Shown here: one piece after another, positions 26,047 through 34,335 of the stretch
Layout of the letters: every line of letters begins with the position of its first letter
How positions within the stretch are numbered: the stretch's first letter is position 1
NCBI RefSeq assembly: GCF_014635325.1
Contig: NZ_BMCT01000002.1
Span: 711,544 to 775,543 of the forward strand
Direction: 5' to 3'
Length of the DNA stretch: 64,000 nucleotides
DNA from: Azorhizobium oxalatiphilum
Lineage (GTDB): Bacteria; Pseudomonadota; Alphaproteobacteria; Rhizobiales; Xanthobacteraceae
Program-made: the position numbers and the translations under genes
The notes under the pieces: model-generated
Databases searched by the model: none
The model's input: the letters and a program-made list of their open reading frames with translations, nothing else
Told to the model about the DNA's origin: nothing

Positions 26047-27222
26047 TCAATAAGAACGCGGCAAGCCGAGCACATGCTCGGCGACGTAACTGAGGATCAG
26101 ATTGGTGGAGATGGGGGCCACCTGATAGAGGCGGGTTTCCCGGAATTTGCGCTCCACGTCATATTCCTCCGCGAAGCCGAAGCCACCATGCGTTTGGACG
26201 CAGGCTTCCGCCGCGGCCCATGAGGCATCCGCCGCCAGCATCTTGGCCATGTTGGCTTCCTCTCCGCAATCCAGCCCCTGCTCGAACAGGCTGGCGGCGC
26301 GGTGCACCATCAGTTCGGCGGCACGCATCTGCGCATAGGCCTTGGCGATGGGGAACTGCACGCCCTGGTTCTGGCCGATGGGCCGGCCGAACACCACGCG
26401 CTCCTTGGCGTAGGCGGTCGCCTTGGCGATGAACCACTTGGCATCGCCCACGCACTCGGAGGCGATCAGGATGCGCTCCGCATTCATGCCCGAGAGGATG
26501 TAGCGGAAGCCCTTGCCCTCCTCGCCGATCAGGTTCTCGGCGGGCACCTTCATGTTGTCGAAGAACACTTCGGTGGTGGAGTGGTTCATCATCGCCCGGA
26601 TCGGGCGGATGGTCAGGCCGTTGTCCTTCGCCGCGCGCATGTCCACGAGGAAGACCGAGAGCCCGTCCGTGCGTTTGGCCACCTTGTCGCGCGGCGTGGT
26701 GCGGGCGAGCAGCAGCATGAGATCGGAATGCTCGGCGCGCGAGGTCCAGACCTTCTGGCCGTTCACCACATAATGGTCGCCGCGCTTCTCGGCGAAGGTC
26801 TTCAGCGCCGTGGTGTCGGTGCCCGAGGTGGGCTCGGTCACGCCGAAGGCCTGCAGGCGCAGTTCGCCGGAGGCGATCTTCGGCAGATAAGCCTCCTTCT
26901 GGGCCTCGTTCCCGTGCCGCAGCAGGGCACCCATGATATACATCTGCGCATGGCAGGCGCCGCCATTGCAGCCCGCGCGCTGCACCTCCTCGAGGATGGC
27001 GGCCGCGGCCGAGAGCGGCAGGCCGGCGCCGCCATAGCTTTCCGGGATCAGCGCAGCGAGAAAGCCCGAGTTGGTCAGTGCCTCCACGAAAGCGGAGGGA
27101 TAGGCGCTCTCGCGGTCAAGCTTGCGCCAGTATTCGCCGGGGAAGTCGGCGCAGAGCCGGCGCACCGCCTCGCGGATATCGGAAAAATTCTCGTCGATGC
27201 GGGTCTGCTCTGGTTGGCTCAT
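26047..27222 (-). CDS. Acyl-CoA dehydrogenase
   Basis: A 391-residue flavoenzyme forming enoyl-CoA. Family signatures are AFGVTEPTSGTDTTALKT (near 125), GQKVWTSRAEHSDL and THGGFGFAEEYDVERKFRE. The C-terminal YEGT-type Glu of short/medium-chain enzymes is replaced (LYQVAPIST), while Glu249 in SGMNAERILIA fits the base position used by isovaleryl- and long-chain-type enzymes. It is followed at 10 nt by a MaoC-type hydratase, giving consecutive steps acyl-CoA to enoyl-CoA to hydroxyacyl-CoA. A dyad lies in its 5' leader. Confidence 0.92.
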   Translation of the reverse strand: MSQPEQTRIDENFSDIREAVRRLCADFPGEYWRKLDRESAYPSAFVEALTNSGFLAALIPESYGGAGLPLSAAAAILEEVQRAGCNGGACHAQMYIMGALLRHGNEAQKEAYLPKIASGELRLQAFGVTEPTSGTDTTALKTFAEKRGDHYVVNGQKVWTSRAEHSDLMLLLARTTPRDKVAKRTDGLSVFLVDMRAAKDNGLTIRPIRAMMNHSTTEVFFDNMKVPAENLIGEEGKGFRYILSGMNAERILIASECVGDAKWFIAKATAYAKERVVFGRPIGQNQGVQFPIAKAYAQMRAAELMVHRAASLFEQGLDCGEEANMAKMLAADASWAAAEACVQTHGGFGFAEEYDVERKFRETRLYQVAPISTNLILSYVAEHVLGLPRSY

Positions 27223-27239
27223 GTCCGCTCCATCGGGAC

Positions 27240-27275
27240 TCTGCGGTCCCCTTCATGATGGGTCCGCAGACTATA
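27240..27275 (-). promoter_or_regulatory. -10 element and candidate operator of the acyl-CoA dehydrogenase operon
   Basis: On the minus strand TATAGT (27270-27275) matches five of six -10 bases; no good -35 is seen. Overlapping its start-side end are inverted arms 27240-27250 and 27260-27270 (11 bases with one mismatch, TCTGCGGTCCC against GGGTCCGCAGA, 9-nt centre). A repressor bound there would block initiation. No regulator gene is adjacent. Confidence 0.45.
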
Positions 27276-27316
27276 GCCCGGAGCAGAAATTGCGAGCCCT
27301 TTCAGCCTATTGCACT

Positions 27317-27362
27317 GCCCACCGCCCCAGAAATGGAACGGTGGGCCGCAGGATCGAACCTG
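27317..27362 (-). other. Two stem-loops downstream of the permease gene
   Basis: Directly after the permease stop (read leftwards) come GCAGG/CCTGC with a 6-nt loop (27347-27362) and GCCCACCG/CGGTGGGC, a perfect 8-base pair with a 14-nt loop (27317-27346). There is no T-run, so these are weak or Rho-type 3' structures, not a clear intrinsic terminator. Confidence 0.45.
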
Positions 27363-27363
27363 C

Positions 27364-28755
27364 TCAATAAAGGCCGGTCAGATAGTAGAAGCCGATGACG
27401 AAGAAGACGGCTGAGGTCTTCACCAGCGTGATGGCGAAGATGTCGCCATAGGACTGCCGGTGCGACAGGCCGCAGACCGCCAGCAGCGTGATGACGGCGC
27501 CATTATGGGGCAGCGTATCCATGCCGCCGGAGGCCATGGCGGCCACGCGGTGCAGCACCTCCATGGGGATACCAGCCGCATTGGCCTGCGCGATGAACTG
27601 GTCCGCCATGGCGGCCAGCGCGATGGACAGACCGCCCGAGGCCGAGCCGGTGATGCCGGCCAGCGTCGTCACCGAGATCGCCTCGTTGATGAGCGGGTTT
27701 GGAATAGAGGCCAGCGCGTGGCTGATCAGCATGAAACCCGGCAGCGCCGCGATCACCGCGCCGAAGCCGTATTCGGTGGCGGTGTTGAGCGAGGCCAGCA
27801 GCGCGCCGCCCACCGCCTGCTTGGAGCCCTCCGCGAACTGGGCGGCCAGCGTGCGGAAGGCGAACAGGAAGACGGTGAGGATGCCGAGCAGCAGCGCCCC
27901 CATCACCGCCCAGATGGGCGCCACGCTGTTGGTGGCCATGGTGAGCGCGGGCTGCGCCGGGTTCAGAGTGGCGCTCGCCTCCGGCCCGAACCAGCCGGGG
28001 ATGAAGCGGTTGAGCAGCAGATTGGCGATGCCCACCACCACCAGCGGCAGGATGGCGATGACCGGATTGGCCAGCGGCTGGTCCTTGTCGATCTTCGGCT
28101 CGTTGGTATGCCCCGTGCCGTAGCCCTCGCCGGCCTTCAGCGCTTGCCGGCGCCGGAAGTCCAGATAGGCGATGCCCACGCCCAGCATGAAAGCGGTGCC
28201 CACGAGGCCGAGGATCGGCGCCGCATAGGCGGTGGTGTGGAAGAAGGTGGTGGGGATGATGTTCTGGATCTGCGGCGTGCCCGGCAGCGTGTCCATGGTG
28301 AAGCCGAACGCCCCCAGCGCCACCGCCGCAGGCAGCAGACGCTTCGGGATGCCCACCTGCCGGAACAGCTCGGCACCGAACGGATAGACCGCGAACACCA
28401 CCACGAACAGCGACACGCCGCCATAAGTGAGCACCGCACCCACCAGCACCACCGCCAGCACAGCCTGCCCCGGACCGAGGATGCGGATGATGGCGGAGAC
28501 GATGGCCCGCGAGAAGCCGGACATCTCGATGACCTTGCCGAACACCGCCCCCAGCAGGAACACCGGGAAGTAGAGCTTCACGAAGCCCACCAGCTTGTCC
28601 ATGAACAGGCCGGAGAAAACGACGGGAACGGCCGAGGGATCGGTGAGCAGCACCGCAGCCATGGCGGCGACCGGCGCGAACAGGATAACGCTGAAGCCGC
28701 GGTAGGCGACAAACATGAGAAAGGCGAGCGCGCCCAGACAGATGAGAAGGCTCAT
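27364..28755 (-). CDS. GntP-type permease (gluconate/organic acid:H+ symporter family)
   Basis: A 463-residue membrane protein with about 12-14 hydrophobic segments. The GntP/CitMHS-like pattern is seen in LYFPVFLLGAVFGKVIEMSG, GVSLFVVVFAVYPFGAELFR, MDTLPGTPQIQNIIPTTFF and SGGMDTLPHNGAVITLLAVC; the paired DTLP motifs are characteristic. AGGAGG precedes the ATG. It probably imports a hydroxy- or other organic acid. It is followed on the same strand, 142 nt on, by the acyl-CoA dehydrogenase and hydratase genes, which may act on the imported acid after CoA activation. Confidence 0.88.
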   Translation of the reverse strand: MSLLICLGALAFLMFVAYRGFSVILFAPVAAMAAVLLTDPSAVPVVFSGLFMDKLVGFVKLYFPVFLLGAVFGKVIEMSGFSRAIVSAIIRILGPGQAVLAVVLVGAVLTYGGVSLFVVVFAVYPFGAELFRQVGIPKRLLPAAVALGAFGFTMDTLPGTPQIQNIIPTTFFHTTAYAAPILGLVGTAFMLGVGIAYLDFRRRQALKAGEGYGTGHTNEPKIDKDQPLANPVIAILPLVVVGIANLLLNRFIPGWFGPEASATLNPAQPALTMATNSVAPIWAVMGALLLGILTVFLFAFRTLAAQFAEGSKQAVGGALLASLNTATEYGFGAVIAALPGFMLISHALASIPNPLINEAISVTTLAGITGSASGGLSIALAAMADQFIAQANAAGIPMEVLHRVAAMASGGMDTLPHNGAVITLLAVCGLSHRQSYGDIFAITLVKTSAVFFVIGFYYLTGLY

Positions 28756-29083
28756 CCGGTCCTCCTAGGGATCACGCGCAGAGGGGGCGGAACGCCTCCG
28801 GCGGCTGGCGCGATCTGTCCTCCCGGCGGATGCGGGCCGCGATCCGGTCCACCCCACCGCAACAATGGTCCCGCGCCTGAGGCCGCGGGTCCGGCGATGC
28901 GGCACTTCGGGTTGATCCCGTGCCGTCTTGGCATCCGAGCATTGGGATGTTGGGACGGCTCATCCCGTCCGGAGTTGGCGCGAGGACGTCGCGCAAAGAG
29001 ATGGGATGGCTGCCCGCGCAGGCGGCCGCGACCTGAGCTTGGCAGCAAGCCCAGTTGCGATGCAACACCCGTTTGTTGAGAAA
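28756..29083. other. Intergenic region between argC and the permease gene
   Basis: No gene is supported here. It holds the ribosome site of the permease next to 28755 and two small inverted repeats: CGGCAC/GTGCCG (28900-28925) and GGACGG/CCGTCC (28953-28970). I see no convincing promoter hexamers. Open frames on either strand lack a ribosome site or a family resemblance. Confidence 0.55.
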
Positions 29084-29108
29084 GTTCCGGGGGCCGATCC
29101 GCCCCCGG
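29084..29108 (-). terminator. Terminator of argC
   Basis: On the minus strand CCGGGGGC (29101-29108) pairs with GCCCCCGG (29087-29094) over a 6-nt loop, followed by AACTTTCTC. It lies 22 nt past the argC stop. Confidence 0.7.
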
Positions 29109-29129
29109 ATGTCACGCGCCCGAATGCCC

Positions 29130-30182
29130 TCAGGGCATCAGGGCGATCTGGTCGATGCCCATGGCCTCGGGGAAGCCGAGCACCAGATTCATGTTCTGGA
29201 TCGCCTGACCGGACGCGCCCTTCACGAGGTTGTCCGTGGTGCAGATGACGATGGCGCGGTCCGCCTGCCGATCCGCCACCACGCCAATGTGCGCCCAGTT
29301 GGAGCCGCGCACATGGCGCGACTGCGGCACCTGGCCGAAGGGCAGCACATGCACGAAATGCTCGCCCTTGTAGAAGTCGGCGAGGATGCGATGCAGATCC
29401 TGCGCGCTCGCGCCTGTGGTCCGCACATAGATGGTGGCGTAGATGCCCCGGTTCATGGGCGAGAGGTGCGGCACGAACATGGGCTGCACGGTGCGGCCGG
29501 CGGCCTTGGAATATTCCTGATCCAGCTCGCCCATGTGGCGGTGGCCGGAGACGGAATAGGCGTGGATGCCCTCGGACACCTCCGAGAACAGCATCGCCTC
29601 CTTGGCGGAACGGCCAGCGCCGGACATGCCGGTCTTGCTGTCCACCACGATGCTGTCCGGATCGAGCGCGCCGGCTTCCAGCAGCGGCACGATGGGCAGG
29701 ATGGCGGTGGTGGTGTGGCAGCCCGGATTGGCGACGAGGCGCGCCTTCCTGATCTCGTCGCGATAAAGCTCGACGAGGCCGAACACGGCTTCCTTCTGGA
29801 GATCCAGCGCGGAATGGACGTGGCCATACCACTTCTCATAGGCGCCCGGATCGGTCAGCCGGAAGTCGGCGGACAGGTCCACCACCTTCACGTTCGGCGC
29901 CTTCTCGAACACGCTCTTGATCACCGTCTGGGTGGTGGCGTGCGGCAAGGCGCAGAAGACGAGATCGACGGACGTGAAATCCACGTCGTCGATGGTGACA
30001 AGCGTCGGCAGCTTGAAGGGCGCGAACTGCGGGAAGACGTCGGCCATGGACTGGCCCGCCTTCCGGTCGGCGGTGAGCGCCACAAGCTCAACGCGCGGAT
30101 GTCGCAGCAGCAGGCGCACCAGTTCCGAGCCCGTATAGCCCGAGGCGCCCAATACCGCGATCCGTGCTTTCGCTTCCGACAT
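29130..30182 (-). CDS. argC: N-acetyl-gamma-glutamyl-phosphate reductase
   Basis: A 350-residue enzyme of arginine synthesis that reduces N-acetylglutamyl phosphate to the semialdehyde with NADPH. The nucleotide loop is AVLGASGYTGSELVRLLL at the N-terminus. Catalytic Cys155 is in VANPGCHTTTAI, and SVSGHRHMGEL supplies the active-site histidine. The length fits the long ArgC class. The start at 30182 has GGGAG upstream; an in-frame ATG 15 codons earlier is less likely. It stands alone on its strand. In many Hyphomicrobiales argC follows rpsI, but rpsI is not here. Confidence 0.96.
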   Translation of the reverse strand: MSEAKARIAVLGASGYTGSELVRLLLRHPRVELVALTADRKAGQSMADVFPQFAPFKLPTLVTIDDVDFTSVDLVFCALPHATTQTVIKSVFEKAPNVKVVDLSADFRLTDPGAYEKWYGHVHSALDLQKEAVFGLVELYRDEIRKARLVANPGCHTTTAILPIVPLLEAGALDPDSIVVDSKTGMSGAGRSAKEAMLFSEVSEGIHAYSVSGHRHMGELDQEYSKAAGRTVQPMFVPHLSPMNRGIYATIYVRTTGASAQDLHRILADFYKGEHFVHVLPFGQVPQSRHVRGSNWAHIGVVADRQADRAIVICTTDNLVKGASGQAIQNMNLVLGFPEAMGIDQIALMP

Positions 30183-30387
30183 GACACGCTCCCGCCTGCC
30201 CGATGCAGGCCAAACTTGAGTTTCCACCGCGATGGACCGTTACGAAACCCAACGCGGGCGAAGGTCCATACACCCTTCCCATGTCGGGTAAAAGACGCGA
30301 GGGAACAGTGGGGCCGCACGCCGCCCTGTCATGCAATCCGCGCGGGTGCCCGCTAGATTACCCGGCGACATATGCAAGGGGCACCAT

Positions 30388-30948
30388 ATGGCCAACGCGG
30401 ACGATCCGTTCTTCAGCACCCTGCCGCCCGAACATGCCGGCGTGGCCCGGGCCGGGGACGACGGAGACGAGATCCACCTGCCTGCCTTCGCTGCTCATTT
30501 TCCCCGTCTGGAGAGCGAATGGCTGCCCCTGCGCTGGCAGCCGGAGAGCATGGACCTGACGCCGGCCTTCCGTGATGGCCTCGTGGCTTTCGCCACCGGA
30601 CAAGAGAAAGCCGCACACGCGATCCTCACGGCCATCGCCAACGCCCTGCCCGCCCTGTCGCAGACCTATGGCGAAGACCTCGCCGCCCGCTACGCGCCTG
30701 CGCTTGCTGAGTCGCTCGTCCCCCTCGCCATTACCCTGCACGATACGGGAGGTGCCGTACTCGTGGGCCTTGAGCTGGATTGCGACTGGGATCCGGAAAG
30801 CGGCCTCGGGCTGTTACTGAGCGGAGACCGCGTATTGGGCGTGGGCTTCGCGGACGTGTCCTTCAGCCCCGCCATCGCCCGCGAGGCAGCGGGTGGAGAG
30901 ACCTCGGCCTTCCTTTGGGCGAGCACAACCAGCCCGACGCAAGGATAG
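30388..30948 (+). CDS. Hypothetical protein
   Basis: A 186-residue soluble, acidic protein starting MANADDPFFSTL behind AAGGGG. No signal peptide or membrane segment is seen. Residues ~130-160 read LELDCDWDPESGLGLLLSGD followed by RVLGVG, a pattern I associate with small DUF6985-like or immunity-type proteins, but this is a weak resemblance. It is transcribed toward the GGDEF gene 121 nt downstream and divergent from argC. No function is assigned. Confidence 0.65.
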   Translation: MANADDPFFSTLPPEHAGVARAGDDGDEIHLPAFAAHFPRLESEWLPLRWQPESMDLTPAFRDGLVAFATGQEKAAHAILTAIANALPALSQTYGEDLAARYAPALAESLVPLAITLHDTGGAVLVGLELDCDWDPESGLGLLLSGDRVLGVGFADVSFSPAIAREAAGGETSAFLWASTTSPTQG

Positions 30949-31069
30949 CGTTTATCTTTACCATCGGAGGTGGCAGTCATCCGTGTATGGATGGGCTGCC
31001 CTCTGATCCGGCGACACCGCCAGAATCGTAAAGACTGCCAAGAACAGCCCTGCCTAGCGGAGACGCTTC

Positions 31070-32116
31070 ATGAATGCACAGTTCGGCTTCAAGGATCAGT
31101 TCCTGGCGCGGATCTCGCAGACGCTCTCATCCGCCCGCACCGTAGAAGAGATCACGAGGCCGTTACTGGAACTGCTGGAATTCGTGACCGGCCTGGAAAG
31201 CACCTATCTCACGCACATCGATCTCGGGGCCGGGGTGCAGAACATCGTCTTCTCCCGCAACAGCAAGATCATGCAGATCCCCGAGGGCCTGTCGGTGCCG
31301 TGGGGCGACACGCTGTGCAAGCGGGCGATGGACGAGAAGCAGCCCTTCGCCGACGACGTGGCCACCCGCTGGGGCGATTCCGATGCGGCCAAGGCGCTGG
31401 GTATCCAGACCTACGCCTCCACCCCGGTCTATCTCGACGGAGGCTCGCTCTATGGCACGCTCTGCGCCGCCAGTTCCGAGCAGAAGCCGCTGACGCCGGA
31501 CGGCAAGGAAGTCCTGACCCTGTTCTCGGCCCTGATCGCCCAGCAGATCCAGCGCGAGCAACTGGTGGAGGAACTGCAGCGGGCCAACGCCAAGCTGGAA
31601 GCCATCTCCTTCACCGACGCCCTCACCGGCCTGCCCAACCGCCGTTTCGTGCTGGATGAATTGCAGCGTCTGGTGGCCATGGCGGATCGCACCGGCCAGC
31701 GGGTGCTGGTGGCCTTCATCGACCTCGACGGCTTCAAGGGCATCAACGACACCTATGGCCACGAGGCAGGCGACGTGTTTCTGGTGCAGGTGGGCGAGCG
31801 CCTGTCGGCCGGCCTGCGCACCGGCGACGTGCTCGGACGGCTCGGCGGCGACGAATTCGTGGTGGTGGGCCTCACCTCGGCCGCGAGCGAGGAGGGTCTG
31901 ACCCCGGCGGAAGCCGCCGAGCAGCGCCTCGCGCCCCTGCTGAAGGGCAAGTTCGATCTCGGTGCGGCCATCATCGACTATCCCGGCGCGAGCTTCGGCG
32001 TCATCGATGCCGATCCGGCCGAAGGCAATGCGGAGGACATGCTGCGCAAGGCCGATGCGCTCATGTACGCCAACAAGCAGGCCCGCCGGAAGCAGCTCGG
32101 CCTCAAGCCGCGTTGA
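31070..32116 (+). CDS. Diguanylate cyclase with GAF-type sensor domain
   Basis: A 348-residue protein: N-terminal GAF-like domain (residues ~10-165, with GIQTYASTPVYLDGGSLYGTLCA), a short coiled coil (~160-180) and a GGDEF domain from FTDALTGLPNRR. GGDEF is at 259-263 (RLGGDEFVVVG), so it should make c-di-GMP. RTGD at 250-253 lies five residues before it, an intact inhibitory I-site. No membrane segment: a cytoplasmic sensor enzyme. CGGAGACG precedes the ATG. The ligand of the GAF domain is unknown. Confidence 0.92.
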   Translation: MNAQFGFKDQFLARISQTLSSARTVEEITRPLLELLEFVTGLESTYLTHIDLGAGVQNIVFSRNSKIMQIPEGLSVPWGDTLCKRAMDEKQPFADDVATRWGDSDAAKALGIQTYASTPVYLDGGSLYGTLCAASSEQKPLTPDGKEVLTLFSALIAQQIQREQLVEELQRANAKLEAISFTDALTGLPNRRFVLDELQRLVAMADRTGQRVLVAFIDLDGFKGINDTYGHEAGDVFLVQVGERLSAGLRTGDVLGRLGGDEFVVVGLTSAASEEGLTPAEAAEQRLAPLLKGKFDLGAAIIDYPGASFGVIDADPAEGNAEDMLRKADALMYANKQARRKQLGLKPR

Positions 32117-32191
32117 CGCGGCCTCGACGTTCCTGCTTTGTACGCGGGCCGGCCATGTGCGCCGAACCATAGGCCCTGCCCGGCGACTTGG

Positions 32192-32220
32192 TTACAAAGT
32201 TCGGCTACAAGGCCCATAAT
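32192..32220 (+). promoter_or_regulatory. Possible parE promoter
   Basis: CATAAT at 32215-32220 matches five of six -10 bases; 17 nt earlier TTACAA (32192-32197) matches three of six -35 bases. It sits 57 nt before the parE start. Confidence 0.35.
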
Positions 32221-32276
32221 TGAAGGGCTGGCGCCCGGCGCCGGCCCTGCTGATTCGCGCGAGACCGATCCGTTTC

Positions 32277-34301
32277 ATGTCCGATCCTGACGACCTCTTC
32301 TCCAATCCCCCTCCCTCCAAGGGCCGCAAGGCCGCGGCGACCGTCGTGCCGCAGATGGCGAGCGATTATACCGCCGCGCACATTGAGGTTCTGGAGGGGC
32401 TGGAGCCGGTGCGGCGCCGGCCGGGCATGTATATCGGCGGCACCGACGCCAAGGCGCTGCATCACCTCTTCGCCGAGGTGATCGACAATTCCATGGACGA
32501 GGCGGTGGCGGGCCATGCCACCTTCATCGAGGTGCAGCTCTCCAACGACGGCTCGCTGACCGTGACCGACAACGGGCGCGGCATCCCGGTGGAGAACCAC
32601 CCGAAGTTCCCCGGCAAATCGGCCCTCGAAGTCATCATGACCACGCTGCATTCGGGCGGAAAGTTCGACAGCAAGGTCTATGAGACCTCCGGCGGCCTGC
32701 ACGGCGTGGGCGTCTCGGTGGTCAACGCGCTCTCCGACGCCTTCGAGGTCGAGGTGGCGCGCAACCAGACGCTCTATCGCCAGACGTTCTCGCGCGGCGT
32801 CCCGCAAGGAAAGCTGAAGGAAGTCGGCCGCATCACCAACCGGCGCGGCACGAAGATCCGCTTCCACCCGGATGCGGACATCTTCGGCGGCAGCCTGAAG
32901 TTCGAGCCCGGCCGCGTGTTCCGCATGGCCCGCTCCAAGGCCTATCTGTTCGGCGGCGTGGAAATCCGCTGGTCCTGCGATCCGGAGCTGCTGGAAGGCA
33001 CCACCGGCGTGCCGGAGAAGATGACCTTCCGCTTCCCCGGCGGCCTGCGCGACTATCTGGCTGCCGACATCGAGGGCCAGACCCTCGTGCATGGCGACAT
33101 CTTCTCGGGCCAGATCAAGAAGCAGGGCGGCCATGGCTCGGCCGAATGGGCGGTGGCCTGGATCGCCGATGGCGACGGCGGCATCTCATCCTACTGCAAC
33201 ACGGTGCCCACCCCCGATGGCGGCACCCATGAGAACGGCCTGCGCGCGGTGCTGCTGAAGGGCCTGCGCGAGCATGGCGAACGCACCAGCCAGGCCAAGC
33301 GCGCCGCCCTCATTACGGCGGACGACGTGACCGCCGGCTGTGCGGCCATGCTCTCGGTGTTCGTGCGCGAGCCGGAATTCCAGGGCCAGACCAAGGACCG
33401 CCTCGCCACCGCCGAGGCCGCCCGCATCGTCGAGCAGGCGATACGCGATCCCTTCGACCACTGGCTCGCCGGCAATCCGGTGCAGGCCACCCGCCTGTTC
33501 GACCACGTGGTGGAGCGGGCCGAGGATCGCCTGCGCCGCAAGCAGGAGAAGGAAATCTCCCGCAAGACGGCAGTGCGCAAGCTGCGCCTGCCCGGCAAGC
33601 TGGCGGACTGCTCCAACACCGATGCGGCGGGCTCGGAAATCTTCATCGTCGAGGGCGACTCGGCGGGCGGCTCAGCCAAGCAGGCCCGCGACCGCCGTAC
33701 GCAAGCCGTGCTGCCGCTGCGCGGAAAGATCCTGAACGTCGCCAGCGCAGGGCGGGACAAGCTCGCCGCCAACCAGCAGCTGGCTGATCTGTTGCAGGCG
33801 CTGGGCTGCGGCATGCTCTCGCACTATCGCGAGGCGGACCTGCGCTACGAGAAGGTGGTCATCATGACCGATGCCGACGTGGACGGGGCGCACATCGCCT
33901 CCCTCCTCGTCACCTTCTTCTACCGGCAGATGCCCAAGCTGATCGAGGAAGGCCACCTCTATCTGGCGGTGCCGCCGCTCTATCGCATCACGCAGGGGCC
34001 GAAGACGCTCTATGCCCGTGATGACGCCCACAAGGACCGGCTCCTGAAGAAGGAGTTTTCCGGGCGCGGCAAGGTGGAGATCGGGCGCTTCAAAGGCCTC
34101 GGCGAGATGATGCCGGCGCAGCTCAAGGAAACCACCATGAGCCCGCTGACGCGCACGCTGCTTCAGGTTTCCGTCGAGGAGGCCGCCCGCGCTCTCACCG
34201 ATGATCTGGTGGAGCGCCTGATGGGCAACAAGCCGGAGGCGCGCTTCGCCTTCATCTCCGAGCATGCCGCCTTCGCCGGCGAGGAAATGCTGGACATCTG
34301 A
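32277..34301 (+). CDS. parE: DNA topoisomerase IV subunit B
   Basis: A 674-residue type II topoisomerase ATPase subunit that works with ParC to separate replicated chromosomes. The GHKL ATPase has RRRPGMYIGGTD, EVIDNSMDEA, VTDNGRGIPV and GGLHGVGVSVVNALS. The TOPRIM part has IVEGDSAGGSAKQARDR and IMTDADVDGAHI. The C-terminus ends ISEHAAFAGEEMLDI. The length fits ParE rather than alphaproteobacterial GyrB (about 800). The ATG at 32277 (MSDPDDLF) is preferred to a TTG 57 nt earlier. Confidence 0.95.
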   Translation: MSDPDDLFSNPPPSKGRKAAATVVPQMASDYTAAHIEVLEGLEPVRRRPGMYIGGTDAKALHHLFAEVIDNSMDEAVAGHATFIEVQLSNDGSLTVTDNGRGIPVENHPKFPGKSALEVIMTTLHSGGKFDSKVYETSGGLHGVGVSVVNALSDAFEVEVARNQTLYRQTFSRGVPQGKLKEVGRITNRRGTKIRFHPDADIFGGSLKFEPGRVFRMARSKAYLFGGVEIRWSCDPELLEGTTGVPEKMTFRFPGGLRDYLAADIEGQTLVHGDIFSGQIKKQGGHGSAEWAVAWIADGDGGISSYCNTVPTPDGGTHENGLRAVLLKGLREHGERTSQAKRAALITADDVTAGCAAMLSVFVREPEFQGQTKDRLATAEAARIVEQAIRDPFDHWLAGNPVQATRLFDHVVERAEDRLRRKQEKEISRKTAVRKLRLPGKLADCSNTDAAGSEIFIVEGDSAGGSAKQARDRRTQAVLPLRGKILNVASAGRDKLAANQQLADLLQALGCGMLSHYREADLRYEKVVIMTDADVDGAHIASLLVTFFYRQMPKLIEEGHLYLAVPPLYRITQGPKTLYARDDAHKDRLLKKEFSGRGKVEIGRFKGLGEMMPAQLKETTMSPLTRTLLQVSVEEAARALTDDLVERLMGNKPEARFAFISEHAAFAGEEMLDI

Positions 34302-34306
34302 ACCAA

Positions 34307-34333
34307 AGGCCCGCTTCGAGCGGGCCTTTTTTT
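34307..34333 (+). terminator. Terminator of parE
   Basis: AGGCCCGCT (34307-34315) pairs perfectly with AGCGGGCCT (34319-34327) and is followed by six more T. It lies between the convergent parE and MFS genes and begins 6 nt after the parE stop. Confidence 0.92.
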
Positions 34334-34335
34334 GA

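Noticed and set aside
27347..27362. tRNA T-arm-like GGTTCGATCC on the minus strand
   Set aside because: Only the arm-like hairpin is present; there is no acceptor, D or anticodon arm around it, so it is not a tRNA or a usable tRNA remnant.
27460..29079. 539-codon open frame on the plus strand
   Set aside because: It is antisense to the GntP-type permease, which has clear membrane segments and motifs; the plus-strand product is a low-complexity His/Arg/Gly-rich sequence.
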